A stretch of DNA of 64,000 nucleotides from Macrocystis pyrifera (GCA_031763025.1 JASSKH010000005.1:8429514-8493513); one strand, 5' to 3'. Counted from the first letter of the stretch, positions 42,483 through 53,392 are shown. Numbers and translations: made by a program. Notes: generated from the sequence alone by a model not told the origin.

Positions 42483-43050
42483 AAAGAGGCCTTGACGAGC
42501 CTCAAATTTGACCCCGATGTGGACCGACGGCCTAGGACCGCTTCCCCCGTGGGCAGTACCATGTTTATAGGCCAAAAGAGTAGAGCTGTGAGTCGGCACG
42601 ACTTGAGCCACAAACTAGTTTTTAGTCGGAATGCGTAACAGCTGGTATTAAATAGTCGTTTCCCAGAAGTGCCGACTATCCGACTCACTGGTTTCCACAC
42701 CTGTGTGAAGGGTTGTTGAAAGTGGGATACTGTACGTATACCTGGTGTATTATTTGTTCTGACGGGACCCCCCTCGGCTGGGAAGGGCTGTGATCTGGCT
42801 CGCTTTGCTCGCCGAATCGGCCGGCGAAGCCAGGTTTCGCCAGCCGGCTTGCCACCTGAACTGAGATAGTTGACTAACAGCATCTACCGATTAGTTGCAT
42901 TAGTCGTGGGATCCTGCCGACTCACAGTTCTACGAAAGAGGCCTTGAAGCGCCCTGAATTTGACCCCTTGTCTGACCGCCTACGACGGCTCCCCTTAACC
43001 TGAAGTACCAACTGTAGGTTCGTAGTAAATTTATAGACCAGAAAAGGGCC
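42483..43050 (+). repeat. Spaced direct repeat pair
   Basis: 42483-42590 and 42938-43050 share 'aaagaggccttga', 'atttgacccc', a 'gaccg' run, 'cagtacca' or 'aagtacca', and 'ttataggcca' or 'ttatagacca'. Confidence 0.55.
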
Positions 43051-43325
43051 TTGGCCCTTAAGACGGGTTTCGCACGCTATCCATCTCTGGCTGTACGCGC
43101 ATCCTGTTGGAGTCCTCCCAACCGTCCAAAATCCATTGGAAGATTATGGAGACGTACCCGGCACACATTGCCGGGTACGCTGGTATGGCTCTGGGACCCC
43201 CCCACCCGTTACTCTAGCTTTTGCCCAGAAATATGGCGTATGTACCCTATCAATATGATGGGCACAAAACGTGAGATCGTGTGTATCTATACCCTCTATT
43301 ACCTACGGTACCTCTAGGTATTCCC

Positions 43326-43408
43326 CCCCGGTCTCGGCATTGTAGAGATGCGAGGGTCTATGGTCATACGACTACGGCCGTGCATGACACGAGTACACCC
43401 CCTCCCCC
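43326..43408 (+). repeat. Unit A 3' fragment
   Basis: Starts after a C run at 'ggtctcggcattgtagagatg' and ends ACGAGTACA plus C-rich sequence. Confidence 0.8.
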
Positions 43409-43703
43409 TTCATCTAAAGACAAAATGTGCTATAAAATAAAGTTGCAAGTGCGAAATAAACCTTGGCACAAAACGTTGAGACGACATACCTTTACACCCC
43501 CATATTTGTGCCGAAGAGGTGCCTTGAAAATGTGAAGCGTGTACGAAATTCTACTGTTAGCGCAAGACGTGAGGGTAGTGTGTTTCTGCCCCAGCCCCTC
43601 CCCTTCCAACGTGGGTGGATGTACAAGGTCTCGGTGCTAAACGCGAGACAATCAATGTACCTACCCCCCTTACCAATAGCTCCCCCCCTCCCCCTTAATG
43701 CAG

Positions 43704-44675
43704 GTACATGGATGAAAACTCGTTGGGCGAAGAAGTGATCAGCTTCTGCGACTACGTTGAATTTACGTCGATGTCCGAGTGCTACGAATTTTCCGTCTCG
43801 GGCTCGGGTATGTCCACGTCGAGCGGGAGCGGCAGCGGCAGCGGCAGCGGCAGCGGCAGCGGCAGCGGCAGCGGGAGCGGGAGCGGGAGCGGCAGCGGTC
43901 GGGGCGGCGGGAGTGGTTTCGGCAGCGGCAGCGGTACCGGGACCGGTCGGGGCGGCGGGAGTGGTTTCGGCAGCGGCAGCGGCTCCGCTAGTGGCGACGG
44001 TAACGGCGGCAGTGGAAGCGGCAGCGGCTTTGGAAGCGGCACCGGTGTTGGCAATGGGGGCAGTGGGCAGGGGAGTGGTTTTGGAAGCGGGACCGGCTAT
44101 GGAAGCGGCAGCAACAGCAAGGGAGTGGCTTCGGTAGTGGTAGCGGTAGCGGTTTTGGCGATGGAGAGGGAAGCGGCAGCGGCAGCGGCAGCGGCAGCGG
44201 CAGCGGCAGCGGCAGCGGCAGCGGCAGCGGCAGTGGTAGCGGCAGCGGTAGCGGTAGCGGTAGCGGCAGCGGTAGCGGTAGCGGCAGCGGCAGCAGCAGT
44301 AGCGAGGGCAGCAGCGGGTCGGCTAGCGGCCAGGGCGACGCAAGCGTTTCTCTCGACAGCTCGGGCGGCAGCGCCAGCGGCAGCGGCAGCGCGGGGAGGG
44401 TGGCGGACATCCCCGGCTGCACCTGCGGCGACGCGGACCCTGCCGAGGCGGACGTGGATTTCTTGTGCAACAACGGCAAGTCGATGTACTGCGACCTCGA
44501 GTGCGTGCCCGGGAGCGACCCCTCCACGTATTTGTTTCCCGGCATGGGCGGGCTTTGGTGCCAGCCGAACGGGTGGGAAGGGTGCAGGTTGTGCAAGTTC
44601 GACTGCGAGGACTACCCCTCGGACGCGGTGTGCGTGCCCTGCCCCCCGGGCCTAAAGGATTGGTGCGAGGCTTGA
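43704..44675 (+). CDS. Exon 5: acidic segment, Gly-Ser repeat tract and 12-cysteine C-terminal domain
   Basis: A strong 3' splice site (pyrimidine tract, aatgCAG) precedes YMDENSLGEEVISFCDYVEF. A Gly-Ser tract follows (about 43796-44390), mostly GS dipeptides with FGSGSG and GGSG variants. The end is a cysteine-rich domain beginning GCTCGDADPAEADVDFLC and finishing CPPGLKDWCEA, then TGA at 44673-44675; twelve cysteines lie in about 90 residues. The reading frame changes once, at about 44119-44121. Upstream the first frame gives GSGSNSK and then turns Ala/Val-rich; downstream the next frame resumes GSGFGSGSG to the stop. One base appears missing, either real or a sequencing error in a repetitive stretch. 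With the signal peptide in exon 1, a secreted or wall protein is plausible. Family unknown. Confidence 0.6.
43820..44330 (+). repeat. GGCAGC-type hexanucleotide repeat encoding Gly-Ser
   Basis: Imperfect GGCAGC/GGTAGC/GGGAGC repeats, with two copies of a 'ggtcggggcggcgggagtgg' unit at about 43898 and 43946. Prone to length change. Confidence 0.9.
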
Positions 44676-45563
44676 AAGGGCGGAGCACGAGGCGCTCTGT
44701 TTGTTGGTTGACGATTTGTTGCGTAGGCATTCATTCTGTGAAGGAAAAAAATGGTAGAACTGATGGGCCAGTTCATGATGTTCCCGATGTGGGAAAGGTA
44801 GTGAGGAAGGGATGAGGGATCGCGAAGTCGCCTTTGGCCAGCGATGAAAAAAAAAAGAGTTCGAGCTATAGAGCGAGCGAGTGCAAACATCGGTATATTT
44901 AGAGAATTCGTCGGCCTTTTTCCCGTCATTTTTGTAGCGTGTTGGCTGCCACAAAGAGAAGAGCCCGTTCGAGCCCTCTTCTCTTTGCGTGATGAGTGAA
45001 TCCATCTTTTTTGCATTTTGCAAGGAGGAAATCAGCAGGAGGGAAGCGCCTGGCTGAAACATGATTGTTGTTGCTGTGCCCGGGCTTTTGTGTATGCGGG
45101 AGACATCGATGAGAGGCTCCTGGCTCTAGGTTTTCGTTTGTTAGAGAGGAGGGTGGTCCGGCGTAGCCTTGAGCTGCCGCGGAGGGGGGGGGGGAGGGGG
45201 CGGGGTATGCTTTTTCGCGAAAGTTGACAGCGCCATCAACGACCTTGGACCCCGTTGTTCGGCACGTGTTGTACCATAGACGGTACACGCGCGCAGTTCT
45301 GGTACGGTGCTGTGTACTAACCCCCCTGTTTCCATGTTTTTGGTCTGGACGTGCCCCACCCCGTCCTTCCTTTTTCTTTTTTGTATGGTACCGGTTTTAC
45401 CAACCTATCATACACCGACGGATCTTTTTCAGTGAAAATCGACATTTGCTGTTTTGATGATGATGCGATTTGTGTTTGTTTTTTTTTCGTTCATGCATCA
45501 TCGCCGTCGGGGGGGAACATATGATTACATCGGCGTTTTGACGAACGCATCGATCTATCTACA
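44676..45563. other. 3' flank of exon 5; nothing recognised
   Basis: Probably includes 3' untranslated sequence. A short inverted repeat flanks 44951-44989 ('aaagagaagagcccg' and 'cgagccctcttctcttt'), which could form a hairpin. Confidence 0.4.
44951..44988. repeat. Short inverted repeat
   Basis: CAAAGAGAAGAG and CTCTTCTCTTTG are perfect complements separated by about 13 bp. It lies about 275 bp after the exon 5 stop; it could be a 3' untranslated hairpin. Confidence 0.6.
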
Positions 45564-45590
45564 CCCCCCCCCCCCCCCCCCCCCCCCCCC
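45564..45590 (+). repeat. Poly-C tract, 27 bp
   Basis: Uninterrupted C run. Confidence 0.9.
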
Positions 45591-45824
45591 TCCAGACCGG
45601 CAGACCATGCAGTTTTCCGCTTGAGAAGGGGGCGCGTGCGAAGATTTGAAGATCCGCGCGACTATAGATAGCTCAGGATATAACGACGGAAGGGCGTGTC
45701 TGTCTCCCTATTGAGAAGTACTACGTAAAGTTGAGCTGTTTCTTTAATTTTGGCGGTATTTCACCACATCGACCGCCCTTGTTTTTCGTGTGTTGTGGGC
45801 GGAGGGAGCATTTCTGTTAGTTGG

Positions 45825-45825
<1 letters not shown>

Positions 45826-45899
<74 letters not shown>
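45826..45899 (+). repeat. Poly-C tract, 74 bp
   Basis: The longest homopolymer in the window. Neither flank is unit A or LINE, so its origin is not explained by those repeats. Confidence 0.9.
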
Positions 45900-46598
45900 T
45901 TCCTAGACGGGAGTTGCAGAAATGGAAGGCGTTCCTTTTCCGTCCTCGATATTTTTAGAGGGAAACCTCGGGTGACAGGACCTGCGTCGGGCGCGGGCAG
46001 GCAGGAAATACATTACCGCCTTCTCGTCAAGTCTCTCTTCACGTCGGTGCTGATTTGATCGACTGGTCGATGGATCAAATTGATTGATCGTTTGTATGCC
46101 TTTTTGTCGAAAAAATGGATACTCGATCAACGGGGGGCGGGATGGACGGTTGCGAAGCCCGTGCGTGTTTTCTATTTCTTTCTTTTTTTCTTTTTCTTTT
46201 TCTCTTTTTTTCTTTCTCTCTTTTCTTTTTCTTTTCCTTTTTTTTCTGCTCGGTGTGCGTGCGTGTGTTGTGTATTTATTATGGTTGTTTTTTATATTTG
46301 GCGCTTGCTTTGCGTGGGTGCCGACGCGATTTTTTTTTTTTATATTCTTTGCTGTGCTGGAGCTAAAATAAGCTGAAGCTATCCTTTTTGTTGTTGCCAT
46401 TTCGGCTTTAGGGGGGCGTGGGTTCCGTCCGCGAAAAGCGTGGGGGGAGGGAGGGGAAGGAGGGAGGGAAGGAGGGGGGTGGGGAGGGGAGCGACTTCTT
46501 TGGGGGCAGGTGGCTGGCGCGCTTCTCCTGCTCATGTATCCGGACATGAGGGTCGTTGTCGATCTTGGGGGGTCAAGGGAAGATTCCTTGACTGGGGG

Positions 46599-46832
46599 GG
46601 CAGTACGCGAGTGCTACTGTGCTGGGACAGTTCGCGAGTACTGCTTTGCTGGGACAGTACGCGGGTGCTGCTGTGCTTGGACAGTACGCGGGTGCTACTG
46701 TGCTGGGACAGTACACGAGCACTGCTGTGCTGGGTACAGGACGCGAATGCTGCTGTGCTGGGACAGTACGCGGCAGACAGTACGCGAGTACTGCTGTGCT
46801 GCGGGACAGACAGTACGCGAGTACTGTACTGC
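46599..46832 (+). repeat. 27-bp minisatellite
   Basis: Seven to eight units of GGGACAGTACGCGAGTACTG plus ctgtgct. Because the unit is a multiple of three, frames through it encode nine-residue repeats (GTVREYCCA-like). No evidence that it is expressed. Confidence 0.85.
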
Positions 46833-46902
46833 TGGTAGTTTTGTTTTGTGTTTGATGAATGACCACGGACGGGACAGCGGTATCCGTAACGCGAGTACAC
46901 GA

Positions 46903-46929
46903 CTGCTGCTGCTGCTGCTGCTGCTGCTG
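46903..46929 (+). repeat. (CTG)9 microsatellite
   Basis: Nine perfect CTG triplets. Confidence 0.9.
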
Positions 46930-48490
46930 TGCTCGTAAGTTTGTTTTGTGCTTGATTGCCATCTCCAACTTTTTTTTCTTTTTTTTTTATGCCTGACTTC
47001 TGGTACTATAAGTACTGCTTATTCTTCGTGTGTAGTAGGTGGAGTAGTGGGTGCCAGACCAGGCCGGCGGCAGTAGTTGTTCTAGCAGCAGGAGGAGTTT
47101 CGATTGATTGGACGCTTGACCGTCGGGTATGAACGAACAATCGCGGTTGGCCGAAGAGACGTAATCGAGTCGCCAAGTTTGTCTTTCTGCTACGGTTTTT
47201 GCCGCTGTATAGGATCGCTCGAGCCAGAGGAGGCTGCCATGTTTTTTTTAATTCTTGCATGATGCGGTCTGTCCTTCGTTCGCTGTCGAATGTGTGTTGT
47301 TGCAGTTTCCAGCCATCGCGCGTCCCAGACAGAGCGTCTTCTCTCTTTTTGCACGATGTACGATGTATGTTTTATCTACCTCGTAGTTTATCTTGGTATT
47401 CAATGCGTAATAGGCGAGGGCGGGCGGGTGGGCGGGTTTGGTTGTCACGCAGCGGTGACGGATTGGATGGAGCAGCCAAACTTCTGAGTGAATGGATATA
47501 GCCGTTGAGCTCGATAAGAGCGTTCTGCGTGCGGGTATTAGTAGTAAGAAGTGGTGAATCTGTTAGTCATCATTGTGGATGGCTAGTCGAGTGACCTTAA
47601 GTACGTAGATTGTGTGTTTATTTTTTTTTTGCGTTGAGCATATGTGAGGATGCAGACAGCTCTCTCTCTCTCGCGGATGTTGCGCCTGATTTTTGCCTGT
47701 CTGCCTGTCTGCCGCGAATGTTCCGTTGTTTTTTTTATTCTTCTTGACGATGAGCGTGTAGGTTATAACCGTAGCAAGCGTGTTGTCGCGTTTGTTACAA
47801 CGCACTGAATGCGCGTTTTTTCGGTGTCTCGATCTTCATGAGCGAGTATAGTATTATACCTGCTACGTACATAGATACACTCGTTTCAATTCAAGCCACA
47901 CACTTTGCGTTCTTTCTGTCTGGCCTGTCTGGTATCGGTAGTGTTCAGATCAGCGAGCGTTACTACAGGCCGGAGGTGTGCCGCGCATGACACGGGAGGT
48001 TATGTTGGTGATAATATACCAGTAAATAATAACAAAAGTAAGTGCGCGAGAGGGCACATATATACACGACGAGGTGCCACCATGTGTTGCACGATGATTG
48101 ACGCTGTAAATACCATCGGAAGAAGACGGTGACAGATAACAGCAGAGCAAGCAGCGGGTCGCTTAACCGGTCTCAACCCCCCCAAGCTCATCGGATAAAG
48201 TGCCAGCCAGAGACACTACGCTATGTAAGTTTGTTTCTGTTTGGTGTTTGTGTTTTTGAGTGCTTTTCAGGACAGCGTGTTACTTATATAGCAGGTAAAA
48301 GTTCACTACTACACCAACAGTAGCGATTTTTTTTGTACAACTTGAATTCAAGTTCGCACCATTCCGCTCTGTTGGCAGCACAACGACAGCAGTAGAGTCA
48401 CTAAGCACAAAAGTATATCTACTATATACGCGTAGAGTGGCCAGGGACGTGGAGAGCTACTAACTGCTTGTACTATACATACACTCTGTC
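46930..48490. other. No gene recognised
   Basis: A possible isolated exon ends at a GTAAGT donor at 48225, after codons reading RASSGSLNRSQPPQAHRIKC. Its acceptor is unclear and I do not call it. Confidence 0.35.
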
Positions 48491-48617
48491 ACCACTACTA
48501 CTACTACTACCACTACTACTAATACTACCACTTCCACTACTAATACAACTACTACAACTCTACTACTACTACTCTACTGCTACCACTACTACTACTATTA
48601 TACTACCACTACTACCA

Positions 48618-48685
<68 letters not shown>

Positions 48686-48773
48686 GCTACTACTACTACT
48701 ACTACTACTACTGCTACTACTGCCACTACTACTGTTGATACTACTACCACCACTACTACTACTCAATGCGTAC
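48491..48773 (+). repeat. (ACT)n microsatellite, about 280 bp
   Basis: Long imperfect ACT/CTA run. Open frames on both strands (poly-Leu and poly-Ser) are a consequence of the repeat. Confidence 0.95.
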
Positions 48774-49179
48774 GGCATCAGGAAGATATTCAAGTATTTA
48801 CTGCGTGGAAGAACGAGTTCGCTACCTGTACGCATCATCTACTGTATATTTCGTTGTTTCACAGGATTTCTGTTTTTTTTTTCCGTTGGCAACAAGCACC
48901 ACAACGTATGAATATCTAGTGCAGCAGTACTATCCTTCTATGTACTCCAACCATCATCATGACAGGCATTATTTTATCGTCTCTGCCCTTGCGAAAGAAA
49001 ATGCCGAAAATGCCAATTTCTTCGTATATTCACCCTCCACCCCTCGTCTGTCTCGGTAGAGAAAGAGAAAGACATTTCGTGCCCGCAGTTCCCTGATCGG
49101 CCATTTTTTTAGGTTTTGGAATTATTTATTTTTGGAAATACTTTTCGACATTTCGATGCAGCTTTTGCACCTGGGCGGT

Positions 49180-49960
49180 TTTGTCGTCGCGAGCGCTGAC
49201 ATTATGCCATAGATCGAACGACGGATCCGACTCGCAAGGGCATGCTACAATCGATTCTAATGGAGCTATGCGATATGGTGCCCCGTCCAATCTAACGGTG
49301 CGTAAGCTAAAGACCGAGGGGATGGAGACCCCTGCCGTACGAGTGTGTGACGTGGATTCTTGGCCAAGAGCACTTCGCTGAGCTCCGAACGGCACACCAT
49401 AAGCTCCTGCTACGGATCATTGGCTCCAGCGCCGACCACGCACCGACCACCTCATGTCGTACGCCGAGGCCCCCAAGAATGCACAGTGCTAGAGCGTTGA
49501 GACGACCATCCGCAAACGACACCTCTTTCGCGGCGACCGTACAGTGGACGACCAATGAATAGCTGATCCGTCGGGTGGTGTTTGGGACGATCACTCATGG
49601 GGAGAACCTGGGACCTGGCCGACCATGAAAAAAAAAACTGGGCCCAATGTCTAGCAGACGACCTCAGGGTTTTTCAAGCCACCGAGGACTCCACGAAAAG
49701 CTTTCTTTTGCTGTTAGGGGCAGATACGATGTTATGGCCGAGGGCGGCTAAGAAGAGGGGGAAGTGGCATCGGGGGGGTCGTCGAAGCGGCGGACTGTTT
49801 CATGGCGAGGTGGCGGAGAGGAGCTGGCTACGCCACGCGGCTGAGGACGCCAAGTGCGGCGACATGGGGGGGGGGCAGCCGTACTGACGCAGCTGTCGAT
49901 GAATGCAAAAACGAAATGGTAAATCGGATAGCAATGTATCGGTTCGACCAGCCCTTGAAT
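49180..49960 (+). pseudogene. Retroelement (LINE-like) C-terminal remnant
   Basis: Fragments in changing frames read APSNLTVRKLKTEG, then EHFAELRTAHHKLLLRIIG, then KKNWAQCLADDLRVFQATED and WPRAAKKRGKWHRG. I recognise this series as the C-terminal part downstream of the reverse transcriptase in retroelement proteins common in stramenopile genomes. Stops and frame changes occur near 49380, 49560 and 49780. No reverse transcriptase core is visible upstream. Confidence 0.6.
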
Positions 49961-50159
49961 TCTAGTAGGTTTTGCCGTTTCTTATTGAGTTGTTCAATGG
50001 GGGGGGGCGACAGCGACAGTACTGACACTTGACGTTGACGAGAGTAGGAAGGAGATTGCAGAGGGTGTGGCAAGGTTCCCGAATCGGTTTTTGTAGTAGC
50101 ATTTTCTCCTTTATCTCTTCTTTTTTTCTTGTTCTCTGCCTTGTTTATCTCCTTCTTCT

Positions 50160-50182
50160 CCCCCCCCCCCCCCCCCCCCCCC
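50160..50182 (+). repeat. Poly-C tract, 23 bp
   Basis: Uninterrupted C run. Confidence 0.9.
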
Positions 50183-50204
50183 TGCTGTGATCGCTTTCTC
50201 TACC

Positions 50205-50640
50205 GAAGGCAGCCGAACTGTCGTGGTATTGTCTTTTCGAGTGTATTGGTCTGCTGTTTTCAAGCTACCGCGACCGATTTCGTTCGCTTTCTATAGCGGC
50301 GGCAGGCGAACTATCGTGGTATTTTACATTCGGGATATGGGCTTCGGTTATTCACTCTACCACTGCCGGTTCCGGTCGCCTCTTCAATCGAAGGCCGCCG
50401 AACTGTCGTGGTATCATCCCTTCGGGATTGTCTGCTAGTCTATCTTCAACTTGAACCTACCACCGCAAAATTGTGCTATCGTTGGTGATTCCACTTTCTA
50501 GGTTCTGTTCAACATACCACCTCAAAACCGTGGTATTGTACTTCTGGAAGCCTTCGCGTTCTTTCGTCAGCTTTCCACCACCGTTTCCACCGGCCTGCAA
50601 GGTCGTGAAGGCCGCCGAACCGTGGCGCTACAGTATTTCA
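50205..50640 (+). repeat. Degenerate repeats of a 'gccgaactgtcgtgg' motif
   Basis: The motif appears about 50211, 50307, 50397 and 50617, with 'tatt' or 'tatc' after most, roughly every 95 bp for the first three. Confidence 0.5.
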
Positions 50641-50839
50641 ACCATGGCTTTGGCCTACTTCTTTTTCTGTTTTTTCAGCTTTCTTATCTCGCGTATCTGT
50701 TGGGCAGGTGCTTTTTGCGTCCTACTTCGTTTTCAAACGTACGAGACTTGCTTTAGATTCCCTGCTTCTGTCGCAGTTTTCCAGGCGTTTCTTTTGGCCC
50801 CCTTTCAATGGCATACTGGTTTTTGCCGTGACTAGCCTT

Positions 50840-51116
50840 TGTTATGGTACTGCTTTGAAGTTGGCTGAAACCCGGTTACTTCCTGGGTTCAGGTATTGGG
50901 ATCGTATTTGTAGTACTTGGGGGGGTATCTTAGATGGAAAACCAGGGTTTTTTTCAAGCGAGGCACAAGCCTTGCCCTCAATCTCCACGTGCACGAAAGG
51001 AATAAAGCTGCTTTTCTTCTATTTGTAAGCAAACAGCACACGTGAGTCCCAGCGAGTATCGGTTTAATAGGCAAACCTGTCCAGAAATACGATGTGCGCC
51101 GACCTTGATCTTCACA
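50840..51116 (+). mobile_element. 5' LTR, family B
   Basis: 277 bp, TGTTATGGTACTG to TTCACA, followed by TGACGTCATCGGTAAGAC, a mutated primer-binding site at 51119. Confidence 0.8.
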
Positions 51117-51225
51117 AGTGACGTCATCGGTAAGACCTTTTTGCTTTTTTTGTTGGTACGCATTGTTTTCACTCATTCTTGGCCGTTTGCTTTTCTGGGG
51201 TAAGTTTGCTCCGCACACTGCACGA

Positions 51226-52330
51226 TTGAGACTCAAGAGGTGGGAGGGCCTGCTTCTCCTCACGGTGTCCGAGCCTCTAAGGCCCAGGACCCCTCGGTGG
51301 CCCATCGCCCAAGGCTACACCGCCAATGTTAAACGGGCGTACAAACACGTCGGTCTCAAAGGCATCTCTCGTATTTCTGTCCTCCCTTTTCCCTCTTCGA
51401 TCAACCCCTCCGACGCCGCGCAACAACTCACTCGTTCGGTCAAGGCCTCCGCGCCTGATATTCTCATGAGGTACAATAATTATAGCCATGAAGGCCATAG
51501 TTCTACCACTTGGATCCCCAGTTGGGAGTACCCCCTCCAGAAAGTCTTCGCGAGTGCCATCACGCCTGACAAACCCACGACCGCGCCCTCACTACCTTGA
51601 TGGGTTAATTTTTGGGGCAGGTGTCGCGCGCCCTCGCAGACGGAGTCACGAGACCGGAGGCGTTCACGCTCCTCCTGAGGTTTCTGAGCAACCACTGCGA
51701 CCGCACCGACACGGAGAACAGCTACTCCAAGTTGCATAATTTTGGCGTGTCTAACGGGACCTCCTTTTGCGATTTTTAGACTGGAATTTCGAGAGGTGCT
51801 GTCGGCAGCGACGGGGACTGAGCGTGCTTTGGCGCCGGTAGTGGAGGTTGTTTCGGAGGTGGTTCGGATGGCGCTTCACGAGCAGTACCCCCACGCTGTC
51901 CCCGGGGGTTTTGGCCACGGTATCGACGCCGTTCGGCACTTTACCCGCCATGTGGTTTGGTTTTGAGACTCTAGCGAATAACAAGGCACCTGCCATCAAC
52001 GGCGAAGAATACGTTCCCTCCCCTGCTTCTTCGACGGGTGCGCGGTAATCCGCCCCGTCGGGGCCTCGGCCCGCCAGTAATGGTCGCGCCCAGGGCCGGA
52101 GGCCTTCCCAGTCGCCTTCATGGCAGACGAGATCGCGCAGTAATCTGCTTGTGATGAACGTCAACAAATCCATCCCTGACTGCCTCGACCCGTGGCTTGA
52201 CACGTCTTCCAACTGTTGGCCCCTAGACGAACATCACTACGCTGAAGTTCACGCTATCTGCATGTCCATCCGGACCGATGACCCTCCCCTCTGGAGCGAC
52301 CTCTCTCTCTCATCTGACTTGAGGAGCAAT
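51226..52330 (+). pseudogene. Gag-like remnant of family-B element
   Basis: The start matches 21838 and 53051, but the ATG is lost (cgATTGAGAC). Later frames read NVKRAYKHVGLKGISRISV, RFLSNHCDRTDTENSYSKL, FCDFRLEFREVLSAATGTE and VRMALHEQYPHAVPG. This gag-like, partly helical sequence lies downstream of an LTR and primer-binding site. Multiple frame changes make it non-functional. No zinc knuckle or polymerase follows. Confidence 0.55.
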
Positions 52331-52639
52331 AATAAAAAGATCGTGATCCACAAGCAGCGTGCCCTACCCAGCATCGACATCCCTGTGTCTCTTACCAGCT
52401 TATATATCTGCAGCTTCTTCACACACCCCTGTCCTTATGCCGGTATCTTCCTCTCCTTGGAGTTGCCTCGTCCGTGCGCCAGTTTTCTCTTCCTCTTGAG
52501 CACGTATGCTTTTTTTTTTTTTCCACGTAGCAGCACCTCTTTCTGATCTCCTTGCATCATTCGTGTTCTGTTTAATATCACAATTATTGTTGATTCGTTG
52601 TTTGTGTGTTCTATTCCTTTCCGGTCTGGCTTGTGCTTT

Positions 52640-52934
52640 TGTTGTGGTAATGATTTGAATTAGGCTGAAAGGTCTGTAATTACCTGGGTTCAGGTATTGG
52701 GATCGCATTTGTAGTACTTGGGAAGCGTAAATTAGATGGAAAACTAGAGGTTTTCCCAGCGAGGCACAAGCCTTGCTCTCATTCTCTTGCTCTCAGTCTC
52801 TCATCGAGTACGAAAGGCTTAAAGCTGCCCTTCTTTTATCTCTAAGTAAACAACACACGTGAGTCCCAACGAGTACTCGCTCAATAGGCAAACCAAGCAA
52901 GGGATACAAAGTGTCCCGACCTTGTATTTTAACA
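52640..52934 (+). mobile_element. 5' LTR, family B
   Basis: 295 bp, TGTTGTGGTAATG to TTTAACA, followed by GGGCGTCGTCGGCAGGAC. A short 'ttgctctcagtctct' duplication enlarges it. Confidence 0.8.
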
Positions 52935-53050
52935 AAGGGCGTCGTCGGCAGGACTCTCCACTTGTTGGTACGCGTGGTGTTCACTCATTTTTCGCCGTGC
53001 TTTTGTCGAGTAAGTTTCGTGCTCGCCATCTCCTCCGCACACGACGCACG

Positions 53051-53128
53051 ATGGAGACTCAAGAGGTGGGACGGTCTGCTTCCCCTCGCGGTGGCCACGC
53101 CACTGGGGCCCAGGGCCCCGACGACGCC
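53051..53128 (+). pseudogene. Gag-like start, truncated
   Basis: ATG opening METQEVGRSASPRGGHATG. Cut after about 26 codons by the small LTR sequence that begins near 53129. Confidence 0.6.
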
Positions 53129-53391
53129 ATAGTCCGCTGGGCTACAGGTAAAAGGTTAACCGATCGCCTACCCAATCTCAGCCGTATAACACTCTCCCCC
53201 CCTGGAACGGACCGGATATACGGGTCGACGTGTCACCAACACGCGGTTCCAATTTTTGGGGATCCAGAAATATTTTTTTCCAGATTTTTGACACGAGGAA
53301 ATTCACTTTTCTTTAAAAAGCCATTATTTCATGGTGGACTTGAAAATCGAACACGACCAAAGACCTACAGTATGTCCTGCCGACGACGCCA
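53129..53391 (-). mobile_element. Truncated family S element joined to a family D LTR
   Basis: The family-S 3' LTR (53129-53191, rc start TGTTATACGG) is preceded on the minus strand by poly-purine GGGGGGGAGAG. The interior extends right to a perfect primer-binding site at 53374-53391. Where the family-S 5' LTR should follow, a family-D LTR is found instead. Confidence 0.7.
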
Positions 53392-53392
53392 G

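Larger units (their letters stand above)
40596..43703 (+). other. Proposed intron 4; direct repeats, no other gene recognised
   Basis: Ends in a long pyrimidine tract and AATGCAG at 43697-43703. It contains a spaced direct repeat (42483-42590 and 42938-43050, both starting 'aaagaggccttga') and a unit A fragment at 43326-43408. A 214-codon minus-strand frame at 42239-42883 is regarded as chance. Confidence 0.4.

Noticed and set aside
42239..42883. 214-codon minus-strand open frame
   Set aside because: No recognisable domain, no splice context, and it overlaps a spaced direct repeat whose other copy does not preserve the frame.
43988..44596. 202-codon minus-strand Pro-Leu-rich frame
   Set aside because: It is the complement of the Gly-Ser hexanucleotide repeat; repeats of this kind open all frames.
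46080..46376. Phe-rich hydrophobic open frames as membrane protein
   Set aside because: The frames come from a T/C-rich low-complexity tract; all three forward frames are equally hydrophobic.
46599..46832. CRISPR array
   Set aside because: The 27-bp repeats are contiguous with no unique spacers; it is a minisatellite in a eukaryotic context.
48491..48911. Poly-Leu and poly-Ser open frames
   Set aside because: Direct translation of the ACT microsatellite.
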